Shown one piece after another: positions 48,359-57,719 of a stretch of 64,000 nucleotides of DNA. The position numbers and the translations under genes are program-made. Positions within the stretch are counted from its first letter, which is position 1. Each line of letters opens with the position of its first letter. Source of the DNA: Sclerodactyla briareus (taxonomy: Eukaryota > Echinodermata > Holothuroidea > Dendrochirotida > Sclerodactylidae); NCBI GenBank assembly GCA_026419785.1, contig JAODTK010005420.1, positions 124,001 through 188,000 of the forward strand, given 5' to 3'. A model generated the notes under the pieces. The model saw only the letters and a program-made list of their open reading frames with translations, did no database searches and was not told where the DNA came from.

Positions 48359-48643
48359 CTACACTATAAACTGTTTAGAGTCGCATGTTGCGATAGCAAT
48401 ACCACCCCAGGCTTGATTCATTTTCCCAGAATCCGGGCAGGAGGTCGGAGAAAAGTAATAGCCAAGACATGTGTACTTTGGTAATTTTCCGTTACAATAA
48501 CGACATGTCATGTCCCACAAACCTCGATCAACTCGAGATTCGAACGCCGCTAAGCACTTAGAATAATTAAATGCAACTCTGCAAACGGGCATCACGGCAA
48601 AAATAATTGCGCATGATACATACTTTGCTACACGCCTTTTCAT
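48359..48643 (-). CDS. Candidate small secreted six-cysteine protein
   Basis: The first ATG on the minus strand (48643) opens a 94-residue reading frame to a TAG at 48359. Residues 1-25 look like a signal peptide: basic n-region MKRR, hydrophobic core VSCAIIFAVMPVC, then small residues. The remainder has six cysteines spaced C-x16-C-x2-C-x8-C-x9-C-x17-C, enough for three disulfides, with a CRYCNGK and a TSCPDSGK segment. I recognise no family. The frame stays open nine codons upstream, where GGTGAGA resembles a splice donor, so this could also lie across an exon edge. The next repeat is 500 bp away. No neighbour suggests a pathway. Confidence 0.3.
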   Translation of the reverse strand: MKRRVAKYVSCAIIFAVMPVCRVAFNYSKCLAAFESRVDRGLWDMTCRYCNGKLPKYTCLGYYFSPTSCPDSGKMNQAWGGIAIATCDSKQFIV

Positions 48644-49033
48644 AACTATAAGTCCATTCCGAGGTCTCACCTTTCACAATTAGTACGAGTAATCCTAGTG
48701 TCTCTATCACTTTTTGCTTTCCCCTATTTTAGATTCTGTGCCAGCGTTTTGATAGCAATTGTTGTCTGTAGAGGCAGTGGACCTTGTATACTTTTCGATA
48801 TTATTTTGATTTCGCCCGCACGACCAGCGATAACCCTGACCAAGCGCTAAACCCACAGGGCACATCCCTCCACATGGGCATTCTATATTTCTAATTTCAA
48901 CTTAATGACTCAACCTAATGTAAAACATGGGGGTCAAGCTGAACATTTGCGAAACCCATATACCTAATTTGACCTCAATCCATGTGTGCTTCCGTCATGA
49001 ATTGTGCTGACAACGCTTGTGGATTATCCCTCC

Positions 49034-49054
49034 AAAACAGGCAAGGTTTTTTTT
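49034..49054. repeat. Poly-T run
   Basis: A 10-12 base T run after GGCAAGG; minor feature. Confidence 0.5.
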
Positions 49055-49204
49055 TTTTGCGTATATTTTCCAGTCGTCCCTAGAATTACTGTACAACTGC
49101 AGTAATTCAGCAAAATATCACATACACGTATATCTTCCAAGTTTCCCAAGATATGGCTGTGCGTGACGAACAAACTGTTGCAGCTATTTTTTATTGGAAT
49201 ACTT

Positions 49205-49500
49205 ATGGATGCATTGGCGTAGCCAGAGGGGGGGCCAAGGGGCCCTTGCCCCTTCCCCAATTCGAATTCCCCAAGTTATTTTCTTCAATTTTTCACTTAA
49301 TGACAACAACATTTGGCACTTATGCGCTCTCTCTTTCCTCATTTGCCAGTCAGATGCTAGAATTATCCTCTGGCCAGGCCCAATTTTTTGGTCAAGTCCA
49401 AACAGGTGCAAAAATTTTGCGCCGCTCGCGCGCAGTCGTAACCCGATGTATAACGCGTGTATTACCCATCGGAGTTGCGGCCAAGTTTCTTTAGGTCATA
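49205..49500 (+). mobile_element. GGCGTAGCC-type dispersed repeat, copy 1
   Basis: Begins GGCGTAGCCAGAGGGGG, continues CCCTTGCCCC and ends with a CG-rich word block TTTTGCGCCGCTCGCGCGC. The same start and the TTTTTTCGCGCG end recur at 50.45-50.66 kb. Elements of this style (AGGGGCGTAGCC start, G/C-run, TTCGCGCGCTGCGCG end) are, as I recall, common in marine invertebrate genomes. No protein is encoded. Confidence 0.55.
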
Positions 49501-49634
49501 GGAGACATTGGCATACGAGGGGTGCGTAGATACCCCTCCAAACAAACATTTGATCACTATGTTGTTCCCGCTCTCCTTAATCCCAGTCAGATTGCTTGAA
49601 TAGTTCAGTTGTTTGGTTCAATACCAACCAAACA

Positions 49635-49830
49635 TAGGCGATGTGCAAGGTGTGGGGGGGGGGGGGCACTAGCTCGCCCTCCCAGTTCGAGCAAAAAACA
49701 GTGGCAGAATGATGAAAAAACCCTCCCAGAAATATTGACCCCCTACGCCTATAGGGGGATATCATAGATGATATCCAATGCGCAAAAAAATTGCGTGCTT
49801 CCTGCGCAGTAGTACCCGTGGTTTTGTTGT
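49635..49830 (-). mobile_element. GGCGTAGCC-type dispersed repeat, partial copy 2
   Basis: Contains a 13-14 base G run (about 49651-49664), CCCCCTACGCCTATAGGGGG (about 49739-49758, an imperfect palindrome around the start motif) and the CG-rich TTGCGTGCTTCCTGCGCAG block. A perfect small hairpin GATATCAT-AG-ATGATATC lies at 49758-49775. Confidence 0.4.
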
Positions 49831-49944
49831 CTGCTTTTAATACAAACCGATCATAACTATTTGAGTTTCGGGCAAATTAGTTTTGTTACAATTGTTGATC
49901 CTGTAGCTATTAGCATCCTGGGTACATCCCTAGCCAGCTGAAGG

Positions 49945-50445
49945 CATGGTCTAATTTGATTTGATTTGATTGCTACGGGTTCAGGAAGCCAATTTGACTC
50001 ATCGTGAACCCTAACCGAATTTTTGATCGTGGATGAGCACCGGCGACAACTCGCCTTCTCTTCTCGACTAGTGCTCAGATGATATCGAGGCAAGGAGTGA
50101 CAACAACAATATCCTGCTCCCGAACCGCAATTTACGTCCCCATCCGACGGACGATCAGTGAACTCCAGGACCTGACCACTTTCTCAGAACCTGGAGGAGC
50201 GGAAGATGTTCGACGCGACTGCTCAAGATGACCGACGAGCCTATTGCAAGTGCCCCCGAAATTACCAAGCCCACTGCTCACAGCAGGACCAGGAACCTAA
50301 GACCAGGAACCACGCCAGTCGAACTGCAAATACAGCCACTTCTGGAAAAACGCCCGGTGCTGATCGGCTGGAATTCGAACTCGGGACCTGTTTGCATGCA
50401 AAGCGACACTGATACCGCTCTACTATTCTCCCGCCAATAAGAAGA
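49945..50445 (-). repeat. tRNA-headed SINE-like element with (AATCA)n near its end
   Basis: On the minus strand the element starts near 50440 with GGCGGGAGAATAGTAGAGCGG (A-box-like), followed about 40 bases on by GAGTTCGAATTCCAG (B-box-like). A body of about 430 bp rich in GACC/GGTTC words leads to AATCAAATCAAATCAAA at 49951-49973. This layout fits a tRNA-derived SINE with a simple-repeat tail. The body is unusually long for a SINE, so it may be a composite. Confidence 0.5.
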
Positions 50446-50665
50446 GGGAGCGTAGACACCCCTTCAAATTCATACCAAGACAGTTGATTCATTTGTCCAA
50501 AATGAGGGAGCCTAAAAGGATAAAAAAATTGATACCGAATATACAGGCAGAAAATTCTCAAAATTCAGACAAAGCTAATTCAGGAGGAATTTTCAAATCA
50601 AAAAGCAAAATTTTTTCGCGCGTGTCCGCGCGCGGTATTAACGTTTTCCAACATTCGGCTTCAAG
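50445..50665 (+). mobile_element. GGCGTAGCC-type dispersed repeat, copy 3
   Basis: AGGGAGCGTAGACACCCCTTC at the left and AAAATTTTTTCGCGCGTGTCCGCGCGCGG at the right match the ends of copy 1. It directly abuts the SINE-like element on its left. Confidence 0.45.
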
Positions 50666-51780
50666 AGTTGGGAAATTTTTTCGCAACTCCCCCCCAACAA
50701 AAAGGACGAGTCCGGTCGCCTATAATCTGAAGCCACGTGGAAATAGAAAGACGTAGACCACTTCTCAAGAACAAGAGTTTTTGTATAGGAAAAAATGCCT
50801 TCAAATGATGGCAAATTGTTTGAACCAGATTCATCTGAGGGTTCCTAAAATGCAAACTTCACCCCAAATCCAAATTCCTTTCCTGGTACGCAGTGTAGAG
50901 ATTTTATGGCAAATGCTTGGTTCATAGGTCAAATCGTCCATCATTTCTCACGGGTGACCCGAAGAGCTCGAGCATGGCAAGACCAGAGCCACTCGGGAAC
51001 CAGATGTTGGAACTATCTGGGAAAATGCAATTATTCTAGTCAAGCTTGGACTGAGCGAACTTTCTGTTCAACCTACTGCAGTACGTACTCTCCGCGACTC
51101 TACTAACCGTTGAGTACTGATAAAATGTGATTTGCTGTGTGTTCCTTGTTGATTTTTGTCACTGTACGACATTTACAAACACCAAGTTTCATTGATTTTT
51201 GTAAGTTCACATTTGTCTTTTTTTTTTCAGTAAAAATGACAATTACTGCATGGTACCCTATCCAGAACGAACAGGGTGTGAATCAAACCAAGAGTCACAT
51301 AAGATGGCATGGCTTGATTACTTCCATTTAAAGAGAACTTGGTTTCTTACATCTAAACGGGAGATATGTAATCCCAAGAGTTCTACAAATTTCCATATCA
51401 GTGTGCCAATTTCTATGGAATATCTTTTTTTGCTAGTGACGGGCCATTCCTGGACTCGCGTTGCACTCTGGAATCTCCACACTTGAAGAAAGTCACGGGG
51501 CTGCCTGCCCTGTGTTCGGGCTCTTTTCCACCATCAGAACATAATTATGCACTAAGTACTTCACAGTAGGACGGGTCGGGAAACCACCATTTTGACATCA
51601 TATTGTCTTGCTAGATGTAACGACCCTTTTTGGCATTTTCATTAGGCTATTACTTCCGATGTCGGTACCTGCATGGGGATAGGGGCGGAGGTACACGTGT
51701 TGGACGTGCCTTGGATAGATAACGGGATACCATGCCAAATTTTGAATTGTAATTCCAATAATTTTTTCCTTTTTTTTTAG

Positions 51781-51960
51781 GTCCAGAACCTTCCATCTCC
51801 CACAGGATACAGGGCCGTTGCGGTATTTTCACCGAAGTAACAAACGGCTATACATTCTACGTGGAGATTTCCGTAACGTCGAAAATGTGACTATCCAACT
51901 CGTCAACGATTCACTGGATCACGACCAGACCTATGCCGGGATGGAGTAATGGGATGGTGA
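51781..51960 (+). CDS. Exon-like block 1, paralogous to 61.49 kb
   Basis: A strong acceptor (TTTTCCTTTTTTTTTAG, ending 51780) precedes an open frame starting SRTFHLPQDTGPLRYFHRSN, then RLYILRGDFRNVENVTIQL, and after an in-frame TAA at 51947, WDGDAVNV. The segment YxLRGDFRNVENVTI and a later WDGD are shared with 61.49-61.70 kb. I do not recognise the domain. The stop may be a sequencing error (the paralogue reads through EEAWDGDS) or a true lesion. Acceptor phase is 2, the same as the next block downstream. ATGG-GTGA at 51954-51960 could be the donor. Confidence 0.4.
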
Positions 51961-52244
51961 TGCCGTCAATGTGAATGTGCGTATTAATTTCTCAATACAG
52001 TAGGAACGCTAGGATAGGGTAATTAAACTATTAGGCATCTTAAGCTACTACTATGTTTTGGGTTCATTGGAGATCAACGTAAGTATTTCACCAAAATAGT
52101 CACGGGCTCACTAATCACGCCTTGTGTTGGTGAGACAAATGACCCTTCCTTTGATACGATACAAAGGACCTGCAAGATGGTGGGAGGCTCCCAATCCAAA
52201 ACTACTTTCTAGCACAAGATAACATCTACATTTCTGAAGTTTAG

Positions 52245-52478
52245 TGGCGATAGACCTGACTTAGAGTTCATACCGGAAGTTGAAAGAATCAGACTGGTGG
52301 GAGAATCGGATCCGCCCGGTGCTTTGGTAGCATGCCCATCCGAAAATAGGGAGATCCAGCGTTTCAGATCGTTTAGGGTAACTAGATTAGCAGTTTCCCC
52401 TTTCTGGAATACAATTCAAAGTGTTGTCAAACTGACGGCACTAGCAATGAGTATGGTCATAGGAGAGTCTGAGGAATG
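52245..52478 (+). CDS. Exon-like block 2, 234 bp, phase 2-2
   Basis: Acceptor TTTCTGAAGTTTAG (ending 52244) and donor GAATG|GTAAGAG (52479) bracket an entirely open 234-bp frame. Its length is a multiple of three and both ends are phase 2. Readable pieces are PDLEFIPEVERIRLVGESDP, ALVACPSE and FRVTRLAVSPFW. No family recognised. It lies 290 bp after the preceding exon-like block and has the same acceptor phase, which is what neighbouring exons of one gene would show. Confidence 0.35.
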
Positions 52479-52732
52479 GTAAGAGTATTCTGCAAAAGAG
52501 TGATTACTATAGGTTGTGGAGCTACGAGAGCCACTTGACTGTGAGAAAGCGTGTATGGGAGAACACACCATCTTGGTAAATATCGAGCATTATTGGGAAA
52601 AGTCACTGCGAGAGCAACCAATTTTCCTTGAATGGAGGGTCACTCCACTGTTCGAGTTCTCGAAGTCAAATAAAATATGCGTTCACTCGAATTGCTATGA
52701 CAGTGGGGAGGTTTTTTTCTTTCTTTTTTTTC

Positions 52733-52756
52733 ATTGGGGTGGGGGGGGGGGGGTTT
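52733..52756. repeat. Mono-G run
   Basis: A run of about 14-16 G (with one T at the left edge) after CATTGGGGT. Another assembly-sensitive tract. Confidence 0.8.
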
Positions 52757-52887
52757 GGTGTCAACTGATGAGTGAATTAATGCGTGAGAGAGGGGTTTGG
52801 GTGATAGGATTTCCGGAATAAACGGAGTGGTGTACATACAGCTGTACATATACTCCGAGTGCATTTTGAATTCAATCGGTGGCTGCG

Positions 52888-53142
52888 CTAACCGAGGCCA
52901 CGACACAAATACGTAACGTACTTTCTTTCCAGTTTACGACGGCGCGGGCGGGCCCTTCCCCTTGATCTGCGGGGTGGTCTAAAGCCACAGGAGGGGAAGA
53001 TGTGTGGGACCATGAAGCTCCGTATCTCCCTCTCCTGCTTCGTTCGGAGACGGTCCTGTATATTGTGCGTTATCCACCAGTCTTGTAGCTCGGGTTCAGT
53101 TTGGCATTTTGAGACATTGCACTGCCAATTTGGGTGGGGCAT
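52888..53142 (-). CDS. Unplaced protein-like ORF with basic C-terminus
   Basis: A minus-strand ORF whose middle reads ELQDWWITHNIQDRLRTKQE, then REIRSFMVPHIFPSCGF, then a basic run RRSRGRARPRRRKLERK resembling a nuclear-localisation or RNA-binding tail. Composition is more protein-like than neighbouring ORFs and GC is higher than the surroundings. It might be a retroelement Gag tail or a host exon; I recognise neither. It lies opposite to the exon-like blocks. Confidence 0.25.
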   Translation of the reverse strand: MPHPNWQCNVSKCQTEPELQDWWITHNIQDRLRTKQEREIRSFMVPHIFPSCGFRPPRRSRGRARPRRRKLERKYVTYLCRGLG

Positions 53143-53149
53143 TAATAAT

Positions 53150-54045
53150 AGGCACCCTTGAACAGAGACCGCGTAGGTTACGCAGGTGGCGGAAGGATTT
53201 TACCGACTCCGCTTTGGAAGTTATTTTGGTTTTCGCGACTAGTCCGTAATTTGGGAGTTTTCATTATTTGGGTAGTTGTTGATAATATTCAATTCCAATA
53301 AAAAAACAAAAAAAAAAAGAAAAATGTATTAACATTTACGCGGCCGTACTACGGCCTACGTAAGTCGTAGCGGTAGAAAGTACTCACCGTCAAATGTTTT
53401 TTCCTTTGCCATCTTTATGACCATATGCACTAATGGGCAAACATGTCGAAGGCTTGTTTCTATATCAAGTCAGAATGTGAGAGTTCTAAGAACTGGTTGG
53501 TTGTACGACCTATGAACGAGCAATTTCGATTAGTCATATGTCATTAAAGGTCATTTGAGGTCCTAGTTTGAAAACAAAAGCCAAACAAAGCTCATTTGTT
53601 GTAACATTATCGTGTGACTTCCCGTTCCTCCTCATCCACTTCTCACAACAGTGAGCAACAGTGCGCAACAAGGACAATTACAGTACCGAGTAACAATAAT
53701 ATACATGATACTAACCACGTGTAGTCCAATACAAGTCCAAGGACTATAAAGTGAACACGACTCGTGAAAAACGCTACAGTCATGATAACAAATCACAGCC
53801 TGGGTTGGAATGCGGTATTGTCTAAAAGCTATCACAAAATTGGCTTGGAAAAGTTGTCGTAGCTTAAGGTGTCCTGCGGTAAGTCGGATGGAACAAACTT
53901 GGAAGGTTTTGAACTTCCCTTATTCTTATCAGATTATTCTCCACAGAGTACTTTGATGTGATAGATATTATGTCTTTTTGCTTTCATTTGTCGTTCTGAA
54001 TCAACACATGGATGTGGATCTTTCTTTAATCTGACTACGATGTGT
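53150..54045. other. No recognisable gene
   Basis: Contains an AT-rich AAAACAAAAAAAAAAAG tract (about 53300) and no convincing ORF. Confidence 0.35.
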
Positions 54046-54049
54046 CCAG

Positions 54050-54325
54050 GTGCGGCGTAATCATTCCCGGGGGGGCGTAATAATAAGATACGATATAACA
54101 TGGGTTTTTCATGAAGAGCAGTATTCTGGTGCTGCTACACACACACGCATCGTACATTCGATGGACGGCGATATGGACCTGTCGAAGGCCCAGGATTCCT
54201 ACCCTTCCTACACTTGCCGAGAAGGAGACTGGGAAAAACGTGAACCCTTCAAACAGTTTTCCAGCATGTACGTAACGAATGATGGTTTCTCAAGTTTCAT
54301 GGCTAAATCAACAACTCGCAGTTAG
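54050..54325 (+). CDS. Exon-like block 3, contains CREGDW
   Basis: Following GTGTCCAG (acceptor-like, ending 54049), the plus strand is open for 91 codons. Pieces are VIIRYDITWVFHEEQYSG, then DGDMDLSKAQDSYPSYTCRE and GDWEKREPFKQFSS. TCREGDW resembles the end of a CCP/Sushi domain (C-x-EGxW), and such a domain is proposed at 57.49 kb, but the earlier cysteines of a CCP are not visible here. A stop (TAG) closes the frame at 54323-54325. Probably coding or formerly coding; assignment weak. Confidence 0.3.
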   Translation: MRRNHSRGGVIIRYDITWVFHEEQYSGAATHTRIVHSMDGDMDLSKAQDSYPSYTCREGDWEKREPFKQFSSMYVTNDGFSSFMAKSTTRS

Positions 54326-54329
54326 TAAC

Positions 54330-55980
54330 CAACCGTAGGCTTTCTTTCTTCATCCATGAGTATCGACAGGTTTGAGGCCGTCCCGACTTATTTTGAAACC
54401 CAGCAGGAGCCTGAGAATAACTGATATGGAGGCGTGTGAGATTCAATGGTCTAGTGCACTCTAATGTTACATAATCGTTCTGTTAGAAAAATTTTCAAAC
54501 CAAATTATATGTCTCATTGCAAAAAATACAGAACATTTTCAGCGATTCCTTTTAACTATGTTGACGTTGCCTCACAATTTCGATGAAACAAATCCAGAAG
54601 TCTTGCTAGTGTCAAGAGGGCGTCACGATGGCTTATATATAAGTAAAAACATCAAACTTTTCAAATTAGTTCAAGTTATTCACTTTACTTTTTTCTTCCC
54701 AGTTATGATGGTTTTTCTTTCTTTTTACGGCTGGCAACGTGTTTGGAAGATCTATCACCCTGCAGTAAATATGTGTTTAGACAGCATTTCAGCAATACAG
54801 TAGTATTCCATATAATGTTCAAATTTGCCATTTGCTGAATTTAGCCTATTCAGATGTGATTTTCGCAAGTGCCATGGGCGAACCACCACCCACGACCACT
54901 ATCGTTACCTACTGAGTTAATTTGCGGGCTTGATCCACAATATCACAATCACCACCTCATTGCTCCGTCAATGTTTGGTGAACCTCGGACTACATAAGCA
55001 TTGATCGGGGATTTGGAGTCACGTTCATGCCAGGTAAACTTGGTACACAGGTCAATTATAGTCAATCCTTGGAAACTTAGATCATATAGGAAAGATCTCG
55101 GCTAAAAATATCAGACAAAATCCTTCGATAGGCGTAAGACCGTTAGAATCTGAGATTGAGGAGAAATGCTTGATTACTCGATTGCGCGATTGAACATGTT
55201 TCTCAATACAGCAGACACTACATGCTGGTTCGCGTGTCGCTAAGTGACATCAGACCAAGGCGCTCCCGGTTTAAACAAGAACGCTACAATGCGTAGTTAT
55301 CCTTGCCGTCTTTTTTGCATGTACTCTACAAAAACACACAGTACGGTAAACAGTACAGTATTATCGGTCAGTTTTTTTGTTTTTTTGTTTTGCTTTGGCG
55401 TCTGTAAACCTTACCTGACCTAGGACAAGGCCCAACAACGAAATGATCATGATCGGCTACATACATGTCGGAACCCTTTACAAGGGTTTACAATGAGCGT
55501 GACATGCGCACACCGGCCCTGATCAACCAATATGTGTGTTCATGCAGCAGTTTTTAAATCCCCCACCCCCCTATAACCCTCAGAAGGTTAATAACTCTAC
55601 AATTTAAAAATAGTCACAACGTCATTTTGACGTCAATAGACTGTACCTCTATATATCACTCAATCAAACCCAAACCGATAAAATCCAATGTTTATTGACA
55701 GACAGATATTCCAGCCCTGTTTACATGACTGTCTTTGTCCAATTCCTCCCAGGACTAATCCCCCTCGCTGCCCTCCTACCTATTAAATAGAAAAACTGTG
55801 ATGAAACTGTCGATTCGTTGATCTATCCATCAGGCAGGAAGTTAAGAAGATATTTAATACTGTCGAACAAACAAGGGGCCAACTCTCTAGTGGATTTTGA
55901 AAAAGTAGGGCCCCTGCATAGGAGACAACAGAAAAATACCACCCTAACCTATCACTTGGGGGAGGGGAGCTTGGGAGAGT
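54330..55980. other. No recognisable gene
   Basis: Short ORFs only. TTTTTTTGTTTTTTTGTTTTG tract at 55372-55392. Confidence 0.35.
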
Positions 55981-55984
55981 TTTT

Positions 55985-56480
55985 GATTTGGAGAGTGGCA
56001 CTGTGCGATCACAAAATAGTGACTCCAATGGTCACAAGGTCAATGAGGTCAAATAAAGTCAAAGTAGGTCATCGGATGTTGTTTGCATATACCCCATCAC
56101 ACCAACCCCAAAAAATCCCTACCGCTGTGAAGATATATGAAGATTCAAAATTTCTCAGTTTTCAGAGGGTACATCAACCTTTTACAGACGACAAAACTGG
56201 AAATAGCGTGTGATAAAAGTGTTTTTAGTACGTCAGTGCAATTGATCTATTGGTTGGTGGGAACACGACAAGTCTGGACATCACAAACATGGCCCCAAAG
56301 GTCACAAGGCCATTAGGCCAAATGAGGTCAAAAAGTCAAGAGAGGTCAAGTAGCACATCAGATGTAGTTCGCATAGAAGAACAATGCTCTCCATTACCCC
56401 AACCACCTGAAATGCTTCGTTGTGGAGATATATGAAGATCATTCTTCAGTGACCTTGAATTACCTTGCCTGACACCAGCA
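55985..56480. repeat. Two-unit tandem repeat, about 285 bp
   Basis: Shared words are GGTCACAAGG(T/C)CA, AGGTCAAA(T/A)A, GTAGGTCATCGGATG versus GTAGCACATCAGATG, CACC(T/A)-rich spacer and GATATATGAAGAT(T/C)(C/A). They fall near 56030/56297, 56068/56350 and 56130/56428. The family is rich in AGGTCA half-sites. Confidence 0.7.
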
Positions 56481-56718
56481 GAAAAACATTTCTTCCTCCA
56501 TATATGCCAACTCACACACAATATTGCAAGTCAATATCTTCTTCCGTTCTTCCAACGATTTTTGAAGATTGACTCCTCCTGACATTGCCGAACCGTCAAT
56601 TGATACCGAAGAGCAATAGTGGTCTTCCCCTACATGGGGGACACCTACCTACCAACAATGAAGTTGATACATGGTTGCGTTCTTTAGATATCGCGTGGAA
56701 ACCACTACCGGCCAATGC

Positions 56719-56797
56719 GTCACACATACATACACGTACACTCACACACGCACACACGAACTCACACGCACACACACGCACACACGTACGCACATGC
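56719..56797. repeat. (CA)n microsatellite, imperfect
   Basis: ACACACGCACACAC-type units with CGTAC interruptions, just left of the SINE at 56826. Confidence 0.9.
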
Positions 56798-56825
56798 CTG
56801 ACTTGACATCGATTCCTTTTGTTAC

Positions 56826-57125
56826 CGGATGGATTTAGCTCAGTTGGTAGGGCTTCAGACTGTTGATCGGTAGATTGTGAGTTCGAACCCCACAAACCGA
56901 TCCGCTTTTCCGTGGTGCCTTGGGCCAGGCAACTCCATCTCCATGCCTCTCTCCACCCAGGTGCTAATTGGGGACCTGTGAGGAACTTGAGTACAACCGG
57001 CGCGGTGTTAGCTGCTGCCACATACTCTCCGGGTTGTCGGAGTGCGTACCATTTTTCATATGACCTGGTATTATCTGTGATCGCTTTTGACACTGTCGGT
57101 GGAAAGGCGCTATATAGCACGAGAT
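56826..57125 (+). repeat. Full-length tRNA-derived SINE
   Basis: The head has a perfect A box (TAGCTCAGTTGG) and a B box (GAGTTCGAACCCC), with arms CGGAT/ATCCG that could pair as an acceptor remnant. The anticodon-arm region CAGACTGTTGATCGG most resembles tRNA-Asn (GTT). The body carries GTGGTGCCTTGGGCCAGGCA and CTCTCTCCACCCAGG, and the 3' end GGCGCTATATAGCAC is the usual tail of this SINE type. It would be transcribed by RNA polymerase III and moved by a partner LINE. It is about 300 bp and the best-preserved mobile element in the window. It is not a functional tRNA gene, since the stems are degenerate. Confidence 0.88.
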
Positions 57126-57489
57126 GTGGTTACAGTTACGGTAGCTGAGCAGGTAGAGGCCGCTGCACACAAAGTACGGTACATATGTCGTATATCTGGG
57201 TCCTCCGTGCTCAGTTTTTTAACGCAATTCCATTACACATTGAAAAAGCAATCGAGGTACTACGAGGATTTGTATTTATGATTCATATCATCTGCTTCTT
57301 TTTTTCTTCCTTAGATCCTCTTTCATGCTTCAACAGTAGTTGACTATTTACCCATACCATGACCTTCGACAATACTACCCCAGAGGTAACCCCATTTAAG
57401 GTCCACTGCATCTTTTATCGATGCTTTAATGTTCAATGGCATGTTGAGAAATCTAAAAACGTGTACACTGTCTCTCTTCTCTTTTGAAG

Positions 57490-57704
57490 GCTCTTTTTGC
57501 CCAGGTGAGTGTGTCGTGCTCATCTGGAGCAACGGATACTATACAAGAGGTGATGGCATATTGCCCCGAGCGGGTCATGTGTTCGGCGCGGGGAGCACTT
57601 ACGTAGAATGTAACGATAGGTACGCCAGGCAGGGACAGCGGTATACTCTATGCGAAGACGTTATCTTACTACTGGTAACACTGATGGCAGCCTGAGCAAT
57701 TGCG
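57490..57704 (+). CDS. Candidate CCP/Sushi-domain exon (one-base lesion)
   Basis: A polypyrimidine acceptor (TCTCTTCTCTTTTGAAG, ending 57489) and a donor (TTGCG|GTGAGC, 57705) bracket the block. It reads CPGECVVLIWSNGYYTRGDG, a PRAG(HV)-type turn, FGAGSTYVECNDRYARQG and YTLCED; after a one-base shift it continues YLTTGNTDGSLSNC. Four cysteines at CCP-like spacing, the C-N-x-x-Y and G-x-x-Y-x-L-C-E-D pattern and the terminal C match CCP modules of complement-related and adhesion proteins. CCP modules are usually encoded by phase 1-1 exons; both boundaries here are phase 1 once the frameshift is allowed for (215 bp observed, 216 expected). A conserved Trp near the end is not visible, which weakens the call. 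The module would act extracellularly. Confidence 0.45.
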
Positions 57705-57719
57705 GTGAGCTGGACAATT

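Noticed and set aside
56826-56905. A functional tRNA-Asn gene
   Set aside because: Promoter boxes are intact but the stems do not pair as a tRNA, and the sequence continues into a SINE body with a GGCGCTATATA tail.
56596-57120. 174-codon minus-strand ORF, the longest in the window
   Set aside because: It runs antisense through the (CA)n microsatellite and the SINE; the Cys/Val-rich middle is the microsatellite.
57125-57180. A second tRNA-like head directly after the SINE (GTAGCTGAGCAGGTAGAG)
   Set aside because: A-box-like only; no B box at the expected distance.
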